Positions 14,446 through 25,990 of a stretch of DNA of 64,000 nucleotides are shown here, in pieces. The position numbers and the translations under genes were made by a program. Position 1 is the stretch's first letter; each line of letters begins with the position of its first letter. Source of the stretch: Macrobrachium rosenbergii (Eukaryota > Arthropoda > Malacostraca > Decapoda > Palaemonidae); the NCBI RefSeq assembly GCF_040412425.1, contig NC_089767.1, positions 42,097,009 to 42,161,008 on the forward strand, written 5' to 3'. The notes under the pieces were generated by a model. That model did not search any database, was not told the origin of the DNA, and was given only the letters and a program-made list of their open reading frames with translations.

Positions 14446-14960
14446 ATAATTAACTAAATATCAAAACATATTTATAATAAACTCCCAAACCAGAACATCC
14501 TTTGATGAAAGGAAAAAAAATGCGAAATTTCCAAATCAAATCCTTTTGTAGCTTATAAAATCTCGCGGAATTACTTTAACAACCATCATAAATCGTCAAA
14601 AATTACCTCAGCAACTGTTATAAACCTCACAAACACACCTTCATGACTTATATGCGAGTGCTAGTCATTTTCCCCCGCTGCGCAGTGTGGGAACAACCCA
14701 AAATTCGTGAGCATTTTAAAGCGTCACTTTCGCTAACAGCAAAGACCACGCAATCATATTTATTATTTGTTATTATTAAAGTAGTTTAACCAGACCACTG
14801 AGCTGGCTATCAGCTCTCACAGTGCTGGCCCAGACCAGTCAAAATAGCATTAAACGAAATTTTATCTCGTCATCAAAACGATACGATGCTTAAACGAAAT
14901 CTATTTGTATTTGTTTTTACACCTCGATTCAATGTACGTTATCTTGATACATAGTATACG

Positions 14961-14964
<4 letters not shown>

Positions 14965-15028
<64 letters not shown>

Positions 15029-15238
15029 CAAGATGTTATATTGATAAGCAAGTGGTCCATCATTCGCCTGCATAGTCATTGCAACATATGATGTCGATCG
15101 GTTTGACAAATAGTAGGCGAAATCTGCTGCAACATGTATTACGACCGCAGAGAGAGGAGGAGGAGGAGGAGGAGGAGGAGGAGGAGGAGGAGGAGGAGGA
15201 GGAGGAGGAGGAGGAGGAGGAGGAGGAGGAGGAGGAGG
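14965..15238. repeat. (GA)n and (GGA)n microsatellites
   Basis: GA at 14965-15026 and GGA at 15155-15238. The GGA tract gives open E-rich and S-rich frames on the two strands that are not genes. Confidence 0.95.
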
Positions 15239-15621
15239 GAATTATATCTAAACTCTTCATAAAAGCTGATATATTTATATAAATAAAACCAAAAATGGGA
15301 TAAAGTTTTTCCAAAGCATAGCCTCCTAATAAAACTTAAACTGTCTTTTCAAATAAAATGGCATAATTTACGACTTAAGCCCAACAAGTTCCTCAACATA
15401 ACATCTAAGAAATGTGATAAAGCAGCGCAACTGTTCGTAAAAATTAACTGAATTCAACACGCTTTATTATAACTGCAATTTAGCATCCGAGTTTTAAACT
15501 ATATGTGCAACAACAACGATGACCATTATAAAATTAAAATTCAAAAACTCAAGCCATCATTTTGTTGGCATTTTACTTGTATGACAGAGGCGAATAAGGA
15601 ACATGTATCAGGTAGAGAAAC

Positions 15622-15942
15622 TGAATTGAATTGAATATAGAATTTAGGCCAAAGGCCAAGCACTGGAACCTATTAGGTCATTCAGCGCTGAAACGGAAAT
15701 TGACAGTAAAAGGTTTGAAAGGTGCAACAGGAGGAAAACCTCAAAGCAGTTGCAATATGAATCAACTGTTAGGAGAGGGTGGTAAGTAAGAAGGAAGAAA
15801 GAGAATATGAAAGGAGGTACAGTAAAAGGAACGAAAGTGGTTGAAGCAGCTAGGGACCTAAGGAAGGCACGCTGCAAAGAACCTTAAGTGACGCCTACAG
15901 TGCACCGCATGAGGTCCACTGCCGGCACTAACCCCCTACGGA
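15622..15942 (+). repeat. Dispersed repeat family B, copy 2
   Basis: The most complete copy: tgaattgaattgaatatag, ttaggccaaaggccaagcac, tcattcagcgctgaaacgg, aacaggaggaaaacctc, gttaggagagggtgg, gcaccgcatgaggtccactg and the C-rich end acccccta. Confidence 0.85.
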
Positions 15943-16461
15943 AACAGAGAAAATGGTTATAAAACCTGAACCAAAAAACTGTTTTGATATCTGATACCAA
16001 ACACAGACAAGTCCAGAACTCAAGGCCTAGCCTCGAGGCACTGAACACTGACGAGCTAGTCATACCATCTATATATACTACTCTGCAGCAAATCATTACG
16101 CATACACCTTTATTCGTTACAATGTCATATTCTATTATTATTCTACATGAAGCATATGATTATGCTGCACACATAATCCTGAAACAGCGACCCTTAAGTA
16201 TATATAACCTCTTTTTCTCTATTCCACATTTCCCAATCCCTTCCACATCCTGTCATACCTCTGTAACGGCTCAGAGTGGGATTAAACACAGTTGACCTGG
16301 CCCCCTGGGAGAACTCCCAGTCCAATTTTGCTTCTTTTTGCTTGTTTGTGTTTTGTATTTATATAAATAAAACCACACCAGTACTATTAAGGGGTCACCA
16401 TCCACACATCATCCAAGATCACAAATGTATCGCAACCTAACCGTCACATAGACCAGCCGTC

Positions 16462-16466
<5 letters not shown>

Positions 16467-16498
<32 letters not shown>
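16467..16498. repeat. Poly(A) run
   Basis: About 31 consecutive A. It could be a retroposon tail, but no element body was recognised to its left. Confidence 0.9.
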
Positions 16499-16715
16499 CC
16501 TGATGAGCGTGTAAATGGATCACCTCGCTAACGGAAATGCAAGAGAGGGTCATTACCAAATTCGGTAGTCACGAGTGCAGATACCGCAATAATATTAAGA
16601 GGATATATTTGTCTTGTCGCTGGCAATGATATCAGGGCTTGGCGACCTCAACATCCACAGGACTGACGTGATACAATGAATGTAATAAAACTTCTCACAG
16701 ATCAACACACACACA

Positions 16716-16717
<2 letters not shown>

Positions 16718-16787
<70 letters not shown>

Positions 16788-16980
16788 GACAAATTCAAAA
16801 AAAAAAATTGGATATTTCCTAACATACAAACCCACAACACCATGTGTACAGGAGTATCCTTAGGCGCGCATGCGCAGGCGGCTATGATAGACTCGCTTTT
16901 CGAGATTAGTACTAGCTATTTAAGACGCCCGCAAGGCCAGCATCCCCCAATTTGTGAATAGCTCTGTATATAATATATAT

Positions 16981-17038
<58 letters not shown>
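16718..17038. repeat. Two (TA)n microsatellites flanking a GC-richer island
   Basis: TA at 16718-16783 and at about 16970-17038, the latter beginning with a short ACACAC segment. Confidence 0.95.
16855..16970 (+). promoter_or_regulatory. Possible promoter or LTR-like island
   Basis: Between two (TA)n tracts sits aggcgcgcatgcgcaggcgg, whose gcgcatgcgc core matches the NRF-1 palindrome, followed about 35 bases later by ctatttaagacgcc (TATA-like). The GC content is far above the surroundings. No gene start follows nearby, so it may be the promoter part of a solo LTR or a chance island. Confidence 0.3.
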
Positions 17039-17041
<3 letters not shown>

Positions 17042-17367
17042 CTCCCTCAAATTATCCGCTATTGTTCCCTTTAAGTACATTGCAAAACATCATTCATCCA
17101 CGCATTCATCTGCCTGCGTCAAAAATGTTTGGAAAACCAGAAAGAGAAACATGAAAATAAACAAGGAACAAACAATTTTCACCGCTGCTCTTCCCAGGAT
17201 ATCATGACCTATGTAATTACTATTATTTGTAACATACAGACGTGAATGATCTTTCTTTATTAATGAAGCAAACCTAATGAGAAAAAGTATTGACTGATTC
17301 AAAGTCTAAATAACAATACAATCTCAGAAATTAATTCCACTGACTTCAATAGAAATATAGGCTATAC

Positions 17368-17742
17368 AACAAGTAAAAAAATGCCCCGAAGTTTCTTCAG
17401 CGCAATCGAGTTTTCTGAACGGCGTATAATCAAGGCCACCGAAAATAGATCTAACTTTCGGTGGTCTCGATATAATGCTGTATGAGCCGCGACCCATGAA
17501 TCTTAAACCACCGCCCGATGGTGGCCTGCCCTATACCGTTGCCAGATGCACGATTATGGCTAACTTAACCTTAAATAAAATGAAAGCTACTGAGGCTAGT
17601 GGGCTGCAATTTGGTATGTTAGATGATTGGAGGGTGAACGATCAACATATCAATTTGCAGTCCTCTAGCCTCAGTAGTTTTCAAGATCTGAGGGCGGACG
17701 GACAGACAAAGCCAGCACAATAGTTTTCTTTTACAGAAAACT
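17368..17742 (+). repeat. Dispersed repeat family A, copy 2
   Basis: Nearly full-length copy in the same orientation as copy 1, slightly shorter at the acagccgct segment. The internal stem ctactgaggctagtgggctgca pairs with tgcagtcctctagcctcagtag. A spurious 82-codon frame crosses it. Confidence 0.85.
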
Positions 17743-18220
17743 TAAAATCCGATCACCTATGTTGCAGCAGATATGTAAGAATCAGGCCTACGCAGCACAA
17801 TGCAAGAAGGCATAAAATAACCGCAATGAAGACAAACAAAAGAAGACAACGAGAAATTACTTGTAAATTCAGCCGAGACGAAATTACCATCGGAGCGGAA
17901 GCCTAATTTCGCTGACAATGCAGATTACGAGGTCGCTTTTATTTAGGCAAAGAGGGCAATAAGAAGGTTCAAGAAGAAGGTCAGGATTTGCATGGCCTTT
18001 TTTTTTTTATTTAACGGTTTTTTTTCTTCTCTGCTGGGACTCTGTTCATTATTCAAAGCACAGGTGGAATTAGCTGGAATTAATTAGGAGTGTTTTTCAT
18101 TAATACTATATCCCTGGAGACAAATTAATTATGAGTGTTTTTCATTAATATTACATCCCTTGAAACACTGTCACTGGAATTATTATGAATAACAATTTCA
18201 TTATATAAATGTAAACCAGC

Positions 18221-18260
<40 letters not shown>

Positions 18261-18889
18261 CTTCGTGGCCCAAACCCAGGATATGCAAAATTCCATACCA
18301 GAATTAGAACATTAACTGACGTGATCACAATTCTAAGCAAGCCTTCAGGAGTGAATGTTTTCGGGTACCTAGTGCAAATATAACACAGTTTCCCTTCACT
18401 AAACAAATAAATATATATTATTTGAGAATAATAACGTTTTACTGTCCTAAATTAGCAGTAACTGGAGAACTCAAGCTGCATTCAAATTACGCGCTGCCGT
18501 GATCTAAATATGTAGCAAAAATATAATTTGTCTCAGTATTCACCTGCCTGAGCCAAGAATGTTTAAAAGCATGAAAAAACCAGGGCTCAAACATTTCATT
18601 AATGCTCTTCTCAAGGATAACATTACCTAACCAAGATTACTAACATTTGTAACGAACGTTTTTTAACATCTAAATCAAGAAAACAACATTTTTGTTTGGC
18701 TACCTAATAACATACGGAACTGCAGCTTTACTTGTTACGCAAGGAGCTTGCTAATGACAGTCCCAGACTGGTTGCGTAACATCTACAGGAAGGTGGTCTA
18801 GGAATACCATATAGTTAGAGGAACCTCTCTATAATGCCATACAGTTAAAGGGACCTTTACATAAAAGACTGATGTGAAAAAATGATGTA
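17743..18889. other. No gene recognised
   Basis: AT-rich with a small duplication (gagtgtttttcattaatact) at about 18085-18160 and a (GA)n tract. Confidence 0.5.
18224..18256. repeat. (GA)n microsatellite
   Basis: About 32 bases of GA. Confidence 0.9.
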
Positions 18890-19490
18890 ATGGCGCGGAT
18901 GGTATTGTGAGCATTCATATGGGTTTTCGACTTCCTCCTCCACTCACATACATACACTCTCTCTCTCTCTCTCTCTCTCTGTCTCTGTCCCTCTCTCTCT
19001 CTCCTTAGGTATATATTTACGTATTTTATGAATATCCACGGATGGTACTGAAAACATTCATATGAATTTTTTCAACTTCCCGCTCCACACACACACACAC
19101 ACACACACACACTGTCTCTCTCTCTCTCTCCTTAGGTGTACATTTCTCTTTCTCTTTCTGGTACTCATTCTCTTTTTCAACTCTCTCTCTCTCTCTCTAG
19201 ATATATATTTACGTATTTTACGAATTTTCACGTATGGTATTGTAAACATTCATGTGAATTTTTTCACCTTCCCCCTCCACACTCTCTCTCTCTCTCCCCC
19301 CTCAGGTATATATTTACGTATTTTACGTATATCCACGGATGGTACTCAACATTCATATGAATTTTTTACAACTTTTACTCCACTCTATCCACGGATGGTA
19401 TAGATTTACGTATTTTAAGAATTTTCACGGATGGTATTAAGAACGTGAATTTTTTCAACATCTCTCTCTCTCTCTCTCTCTCTCCCCTCA
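18890..19490. repeat. Compound tandem repeat with CT/AC microsatellites
   Basis: Four or more diverged copies of a unit are built from tatatttacgtattttatga, tatccacggatggtactgaa, acattcatatgaattttttc and a variable (AC)n or (CT)n block ending ccttaggta. The unit boundaries vary because the microsatellite part differs in length. Confidence 0.75.
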
Positions 19491-20186
19491 ATGGCACAAT
19501 AATAAAATCTTTCAGCAGATTTCCCGACCTGAAATATTATAAGAAAAATACTTCAGTCCACTGACAAAATCATTAATCATTAATAAAATATATAAAAAAG
19601 CGTGATGGTGTCATCCACTTATGCCAGTAATAAGCAGTAAACGACTTGGGACTTACGTATGCTCTTAATATTGCATGACCTGGATATAAAGCAAGTCATA
19701 CCATAATAACACGAAAGACAAGAATATAAAGAGGAACGAAGTACTGGGAGCATATAATTCATTCAGTGGCACACCACTTTTGCATGCATGCACACATCCG
19801 TTACAAGCACAATTATCCACGGATTATAATTATAATATATATACGTGTGTGCGTTTGAAAGCGTGTGGAGTTTTGATCTAGATCTGGGTCAAAATGTCTT
19901 CTGCACTGCTCACGTCATAATTCAAAGTGTCGCCAGTCTGATGATGTAGCATCTCGCTGCGAAATATAAATTTCAGGAACCTCTCTATGATATTGTTTCA
20001 AGGTTCACTATAGACATCTGGCGGTCGATAATTGTCATTCGCCCGTTCCATAATCAAGCCTCACTAAGTATTCACCCTCAATTAGTATCTTTCACGGTTG
20101 GCACACCTTTTCCATTCTTTTTCTCCTCAAGAACAATCACGAATTCACTAATATGTACTCTTCTTCAAGTGCTGGACTCTCCTAAT

Positions 20187-20188
<2 letters not shown>

Positions 20189-20260
<72 letters not shown>

Positions 20261-20286
20261 TTATATATATATATATATATATATAA
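20189..20286. repeat. (TA)n microsatellite
   Basis: TA for about 95 bases with one tatttata interruption near 20260. Confidence 0.95.
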
Positions 20287-20425
20287 TCTTTCCTCATTTT
20301 GGTATCATACCAAATCCAGACCTTTGTAAAATGTAAGATTTTTTCTTCGCATTTTACCCAATCTTCGTTAATCATTTTTAACAATCTACCAATCACACGC
20401 CTTGCAACGCTGTCTACACTGTACA

Positions 20426-20611
20426 GCAGTTGCACTATGAATCAATTGTTAGAAGAGGGTGGTAAGTCAGGTGGAAGAAAGAGAATATGAACAGAGGTAC
20501 AGTAAAAGGAACGAAAGGGGTTGCAGCTAGGGACCGAAGGGATGCCGCAAAGAACGTTAAGTAATGCCTACGGTGCACCACGTGAGGTGCAATGACGGCG
20601 CTACCCTACTG
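20426..20611 (+). repeat. Dispersed repeat family B, copy 3 (5' truncated)
   Basis: Starts within the element at cagttgcactatgaatcaat and runs to ggcgctaccctact. The 5' truncation is the pattern usual for retroposed elements. Confidence 0.8.
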
Positions 20612-20714
20612 CGTGGATATTCTATTCTGTGGAAGCATCTGGTCACAGTCAACAGTCAGGTTGCCAGTTCTAAGAGGATGATCACAATACTACTAACTAC
20701 TATTAACAACAGCA

Positions 20715-20716
<2 letters not shown>

Positions 20717-20798
<82 letters not shown>

Positions 20799-20800
20799 TA
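20717..20800. repeat. (TAA)n microsatellite
   Basis: About 28 TAA units. Confidence 0.95.
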
Positions 20801-21200
20801 CTTGTGACCTTATGATGGTATAAAATATCTTAGTGGATCTATTAGTTTTTCCTGTTAAATCCAGCATCAACTACCACTATGTTTAGATTATACTTTTTGG
20901 ACAATCAAGAAAACTATGGCCTTTTACGTTTTTATGTTTCAAATCAGATACTTGGTGGAATACATAAATTCACTCTTTCCAAAAACAGACATAATGGTTG
21001 GAGACTGAAAAACAATGTGCAAAATGGGCTGGCCACCTGCACAGAATTACAAGCACAGGGGCGAGATTTCATGAGGACGTGATTCAAATAATTACCTCCC
21101 GCAAAAGCGAGTCTACCATTTCCTTCTATTTGACTTCTCTTTTTTTTCTATTTTCATCCTGGTCAAGGATGCGTCGAAGGTATGGAAATGTTCGCACTAA

Positions 21201-21615
21201 AAACAATTAAAAAATGGGCCGAAGTTTGTTCGGCGCAACCGAGTTTTATGCACAGCCGCTAAAGCCTATAATCAAGGCCACCGAAAACACATCTATCTTT
21301 CGGTGGTCTCGGTATAATGCTGTATGAGCCGCTGCCCGTGAAACTTTAACCATGGCCCGGTGGTGGCCTACCCTATATCGTTGCCAGAAGGACGATTATG
21401 GAATTTTAACCTAAAATAAAATAAAAAACTACAGAGGCTAGACGGCTGCAATCTGGTATGTTTGATGACTGGAGGGTGGATGGTCAACATATCAATTTGC
21501 AGCCCTCTAGCCTCAGTAGTTTTAAGATCTGAGGGCGGACAGAAACAGTGCGGACAGTAAAAAGTGAGGACAGAAAGACGAAGCCGGCACAATAGTTTTC
21601 TTTTCAGAAAACTAA
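21201..21615 (+). repeat. Dispersed repeat family A, copy 3
   Basis: Full-length copy, same orientation, with a small internal duplication of the cggacag-aaa-gtg segment near 21536-21575. It lies about 600 bases upstream of DM4/12 gene 2. Confidence 0.85.
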
Positions 21616-21893
21616 AACCTGAGACAAAAAAAATTTTAAAACTACAACTGGATTTTCTATTTCATTCGAAAAACATCACAATGAGACAAAAAAAACAGAA
21701 TGAACTATATATATAAAAAATTTTTATCAACTGACAGAAAAAAATTATATTTCCATTCAGCATTTGGTAAGCAACCAATCATAATCATCACAATGCCTTT
21801 GTGAACACGCCCCCAAATAGCATAAGAGAGGAAGCAAAGAATATGTTACATTTATGAACCAGAATGAATGAATGACTATTTACAATCAATTGA

Positions 21894-21926
21894 ACTAAAA
21901 AAATTTAGGCCAAAGGCCAAGCACTC
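21894..21926 (+). repeat. Dispersed repeat family B, short 5' fragment
   Basis: Only the block tttaggccaaaggccaagcac is clearly conserved. The following bases diverge (tcctaaaatctgaaatgg). It lies about 300 bases upstream of DM4/12 gene 2. Confidence 0.55.
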
Positions 21927-22233
21927 CTAAAATCTGAAATGGAAAAACAGTAAATTCTGGTCGGAGGACCTCACCAATTACATAATCATCACCGTTTGGA
22001 GAGTGATGCGAATATGGATGCCTTTGTAAAAGAACACGCCAGTTAGGGCCAAATAACGTAAAAGAGGAAGCAAGTGCACCACAAGGTATGCTACAATTTT
22101 CATTAGCCTTTGAGTTGGACAGAAAGGAAAATGAATAAAAATAAAAGAATGATGAAATTCCTAGTAATGCTATATTGCAACTGAACTTTAATTGAATCAG
22201 AATTTCTAATGTTCTCAATATTTTCAGGTCACG

Positions 22234-22433
22234 ATGAAGAAGGCGTATCTTGTCCCAGCGGTGATACTCGTAACTGCTTGTTCGTGGAGATCGTTCTCAG
22301 ACGCCTCTAGAGACAAGAGGTACCTATTCGTCAATCCAAACGCACCTATACTTCTTGGTAAGGAGTAAATTCTGGCTATATTGAAGCAAGCAAAGATTCT
22401 TGATCACACACACACACAATATATACATACACA

Positions 22434-22466
<33 letters not shown>

Positions 22467-22632
22467 AAAATGCCAAAATGTATTTAAAAATATGTATTTT
22501 GTTCATTTTGGCGTTTTTTGGGCTCCTCATATTTGATGGAATTCTGTTTTAACGGAAAATATTTCACAGTCATGTATGTATGTATGTATGTTAGTATAGC
22601 TCTCTATGTATGTTAGTACTAGTATCTATATA

Positions 22633-22693
<61 letters not shown>

Positions 22694-22986
22694 TATATAA
22701 TACACTAAAGAGAGCTAGTACTAAACATGAAATATAGCAGAAACCTGACTTGAAAACCATACAACACAGTTAGAACCTCCTCCCAAATCCCAACCCCCAT
22801 TTTTTAACTTTTTAACCACTTGAGGCTATGCACTTTTTCTTTCATCAATCTTTCACATTTTGCTCGCTAACACTAAACCGGTCACTTGAATTGCAAGTAG
22901 AATTATGTATGTAAATACATCTTCTATGTTGTTTTTAAAACTCCGCAATGTCTAGTGTTTAAACACGATAAAATTCCTAAGGCACT

Positions 22987-23068
<82 letters not shown>

Positions 23069-24951
23069 TACTAATTTTTCTCACTTTTCCTTATCTGATA
23101 ATGTAATATTTTTCTTGCTTTTTTAGTCATATCAAATAATTCCCTACATAACTTCTACAATAATAATTTTCTTCCTTTTCCTCCCTCATTTCTAAAGTAA
23201 TAACTATTTTTGTTCCTCTCCCCACCCCCATCTCTAAAGTAATAACTTAACACTTTTCCTTCCTTACTTCTCAGGTAACCACTTTAAACACTTTCTCCTT
23301 CCCACAATTCTAGCCATAAATTTCTTCTCACCTTCCCTCCCTCACTTCCGAAGTAACAAATTTAACACTTGACCTTTCTCAACTTTCACCCTTACTACTG
23401 GAGTGGAAACCCTCCCACCCCCCACCCCTTCTCTCTTTCCTAACTAGAACAACAATGCTGCCCTAAATTGGAAAACTGCAGTATCTGCAAAATTTTCGAA
23501 ATTGAGATATGCCACCTACTGGGCTCGCGAAACACTAATACAAAAGTTACTGCAGTTTCAGAATCATTCTTCAAAACTTTCCACGAGTTTTTAGGCGGGT
23601 CCCATTTGCAGTATCTGCAAAATTTTCGAAATTGAGATATGCGACCCATTGGGCTCGCGAAACACTAATACACAGGTTACAGCGGTTTCAAAATGATTCT
23701 TCAATGCTTTCCAAAAGTATTTAAGGGGGTCTCATTTAGAGTATCTGCAAAATCAGTTGTAAGGCAAGGGAGCACCTACCATTTTTCTCAGTTTTGTATT
23801 TCTGCAGATACTGCAGTCTTCCATTCTAGAGCAGAATGGGCTCTCTGCTCTATCACTGAACCTTCTATTACTCTCCTCCTCCTCCACCAGGCTTCCTCCT
23901 CAACATGCCCGTGTCTCTGGCCATTCCGACGATAGCTTCCGGTAAAGGAAGGTCTCTCAGCGTTCAGAATATCATTTACGAGGATGCAGAGATCCCAGAG
24001 ACCCTCTACTGGGACCCGGCATACGAGGAACAACTGGAAAAGCTCATTATTTACTTCGCGCATTTGGAGGTAAGTCATGGAAATTCTTATGAACAAGAAC
24101 AATGGTGATAAACCTTTAGTACTAACGACTGGTATAATACCACAGCCATGTCAAATTATAAGAAGTTCCAAAAAAATGAATATATAGAACAATGGTGATA
24201 AGTTGAACCTGGCGTCAAATATAAATGCCAAAAATATTTAATATAAAATTCACTGTTATATTAAAAATCACTGTTACTTCAGCGGAATATAATTTGTAAT
24301 AAAGCTTTCTTTCTCCTGATTCTTACAAATGGTGTAAAATCCGCAACCCCGAGAAACCGTAAACCACGATTCTTCATACATAATCCTTTTATGGCAAGTA
24401 GACTCAAGTTTTATTTGAAAACATCATGTAACTAACAATTCGTCACCTTGCAGCTCTACTCTATGGGATGTCAAGAACGGCTGTTATGCGAACTGGCCGC
24501 AGAACCACAGACCTTTTCACCAATTGCGGAGGTTTTTTTGAAAGAACTCAGGTAAGGGATTACGCTTTTCCACTGTTTGATTTCATATATTTGGCAGGAC
24601 ATTCCACTTCAATTTTAGAAGCTGGAATATAGTATTTAGGCCAAAAGGCCAAGCACTTGGGACCTATGAGGTCATTCAGCGCTGAAACGGAAATTGACAG
24701 TAAAAGATTTGAAAGGTGTAACAGGAGGAAAGCCTCGCAGCTGCACTATGAAATAATCGTTAGGAGAGGGTGGTAAGTAAGATGGAAGAAAGAGAATATG
24801 AACGGAGGTACAGTAAAAGTAATGAAAGGGGTTGCAAGCTAGGGGCCGAAGGGTCGCTGTCGCTGCAAAGATCCTTAAGTAAGGCCTATATTCTCAAGAA
24901 TCTTATACGTCTAAATATCACATTTTGTTCCAAATACTTTGCAATTTCTTT

Positions 24952-25019
<68 letters not shown>

Positions 25020-25271
25020 TAAACTTCCAATCTATCAAAATTAAAATAACCTCTTTGTTTCCACAGACAACAACACGGGCCCGTTACACGCTCGTCTGAT
25101 TCCTTGATGTGGCGATACATGGCAGCAATGAGAGAGGGTTTCACATCTCCAATTGGAGGGTGTGGGTTGTCGTACCCCAAATGCCCATTACCAGCGGAAA
25201 AAATTCTCAACATGCCAGTACTGAAAGTATGGCAGTTCCTAGCTTCGAAGCTTAACTTGAACTTGGTGTAA
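22234..25271 (+). CDS. DM4/12-family secreted protein, gene 2 (four coding exons)
   Basis: Exons are 22234-22357, 23891-24069, 24454-24551 and 25067-25271, giving 201 aa, with the same GT-AG intron phases (1, 0, 2) and the same exon 3 and exon 4 lengths (98 and 205 bases) as gene 1. An acceptor (ttttcag) ends at 22227, again six bases before the ATG, implying an upstream non-coding exon. The N terminus MKKAYLVPAVILVTACSW is a plausible signal peptide ending near SFSDA. It is followed by SRDKRYLFVNPNAPILLG, GFLLNMPVSLAIPT, LYWDPAYEEQLEKL, GCQERLLCELAAEP and a C-terminal part with SLMWRYMAAMREGF and CGLSYPKC. The cysteine layout C-x2-R-x2-CE is that of the DM4/12 family; the molecular function is not established. 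It differs from gene 1 in the acidic insert of exon 2 and lacks the 78-bp repeat in intron 3, where a (GA)n tract and a family B repeat sit instead. Confidence in the exon structure is high because of the match to gene 1. Confidence 0.86.
22560..22702. repeat. (TGTA)n and (TA)n tracts in intron 1 of DM4/12 gene 2
   Basis: atgtatgtatgtatgtatg at about 22573-22592, then TG/TA at 22634-22700. Confidence 0.9.
22991..23066. repeat. (GA)n microsatellite in intron 1 of DM4/12 gene 2
   Basis: GA for about 75 bases. Confidence 0.95.
23470..23825. repeat. 130-bp tandem repeat bounded by inverted ends, intron 1 of DM4/12 gene 2
   Basis: Copies begin at 23478, 23608 and 23738 (spacing exactly 130), each with gtatctgcaaaat; the first two share ttttcgaaattgagatatgc and gggctcgcgaaacactaata. 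The third copy is cut after about 18 bases. At 23800-23822 the sequence ttctgcagatactgcagtctt is the inverted complement of the left end gaaaactgcagtatctgca, so the array may be the body of a terminal-inverted-repeat element. Exon 2 of gene 2 begins only about 65 bases downstream. Confidence 0.75.
24625..24890 (+). repeat. Dispersed repeat family B, copy 4, in intron 3 of DM4/12 gene 2
   Basis: Contains ggccaaaaggccaagcactt, gaggtcattcagcgctgaaa, aacaggaggaaagcctcgca and gttaggagagggtgg, and ends near ccttaagtaaggcc. It is the same orientation as the gene and 3' truncated. A (GA)n tract follows at 24957. Confidence 0.8.
24957..25015. repeat. (GA)n microsatellite in intron 3 of DM4/12 gene 2
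   Basis: GA for about 58 bases, ending about 50 bases before the exon 4 acceptor. Confidence 0.95.
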
Positions 25272-25869
25272 GATAAAAACCGTACTTGACACAGCCTACC
25301 GTATCAAGGCTTAAATATTTCTGGAACAGCCAGACACTCTCAGGAAATAATGACATAAATCGTGATATTTACACAAAATGAACGAAAACAACAGCCAAAA
25401 TGCGTAATACTGAAAACTTGTTCACTATCAACATCCTATCGCGATCTTTTCACAAAACGTAAACTTCTCGAGAACTGAAACATTAAACAGCTAATTTCGA
25501 TACAAATAAGGAAAGGGATTTGCAATAAACGTCATTCTTATAGAATAAGAGCAAGATTCTCCTGCCGCCAGCAACGAAATTTATTACTGCACTACGATAC
25601 ATTGCTCCTGCTGTAGACATCCATCACGTAAATGAACACCAGTCTAGACCATGCTATTATATTGTATACATGACTGAATTAGGACCTTTATCATCAACTA
25701 TGTTTGACAGACATGGCAAAAAACTTTTCCTAAAACAAACCACAAAAAAATAAATATCAAAATAATGTATCTTTAAACACGCCTCACATACACCGTTAGC
25801 TAACAAGCAGGGAGGTAGGCTTCCACAAACTGTTTAATGTTGCAATGCAGGATATACCAAACTGGACCT

Positions 25870-25990
25870 TTCCTTACAGTCAATTATCCTCTTATTCAGA
25901 AAATGAACCTAACCATATGGAACAAGGCCACAGGAGCTACTGATATGAAATTCAAGCTTCCAAAGAATGTCAGATAAAAATCAACAAACA
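25870..25990 (+). repeat. Dispersed repeat family C, copy 4
   Basis: Blocks ctcttattcagaaaatgaac, catatggaacaaggccacag and gaaattcaagcttccaaaga match the other copies. Its head has only a short TTATT. Confidence 0.7.

Noticed and set aside
15060..15314. Glu-rich and Ser-rich frames on the two strands
   Set aside because: (GGA)n microsatellite translations.
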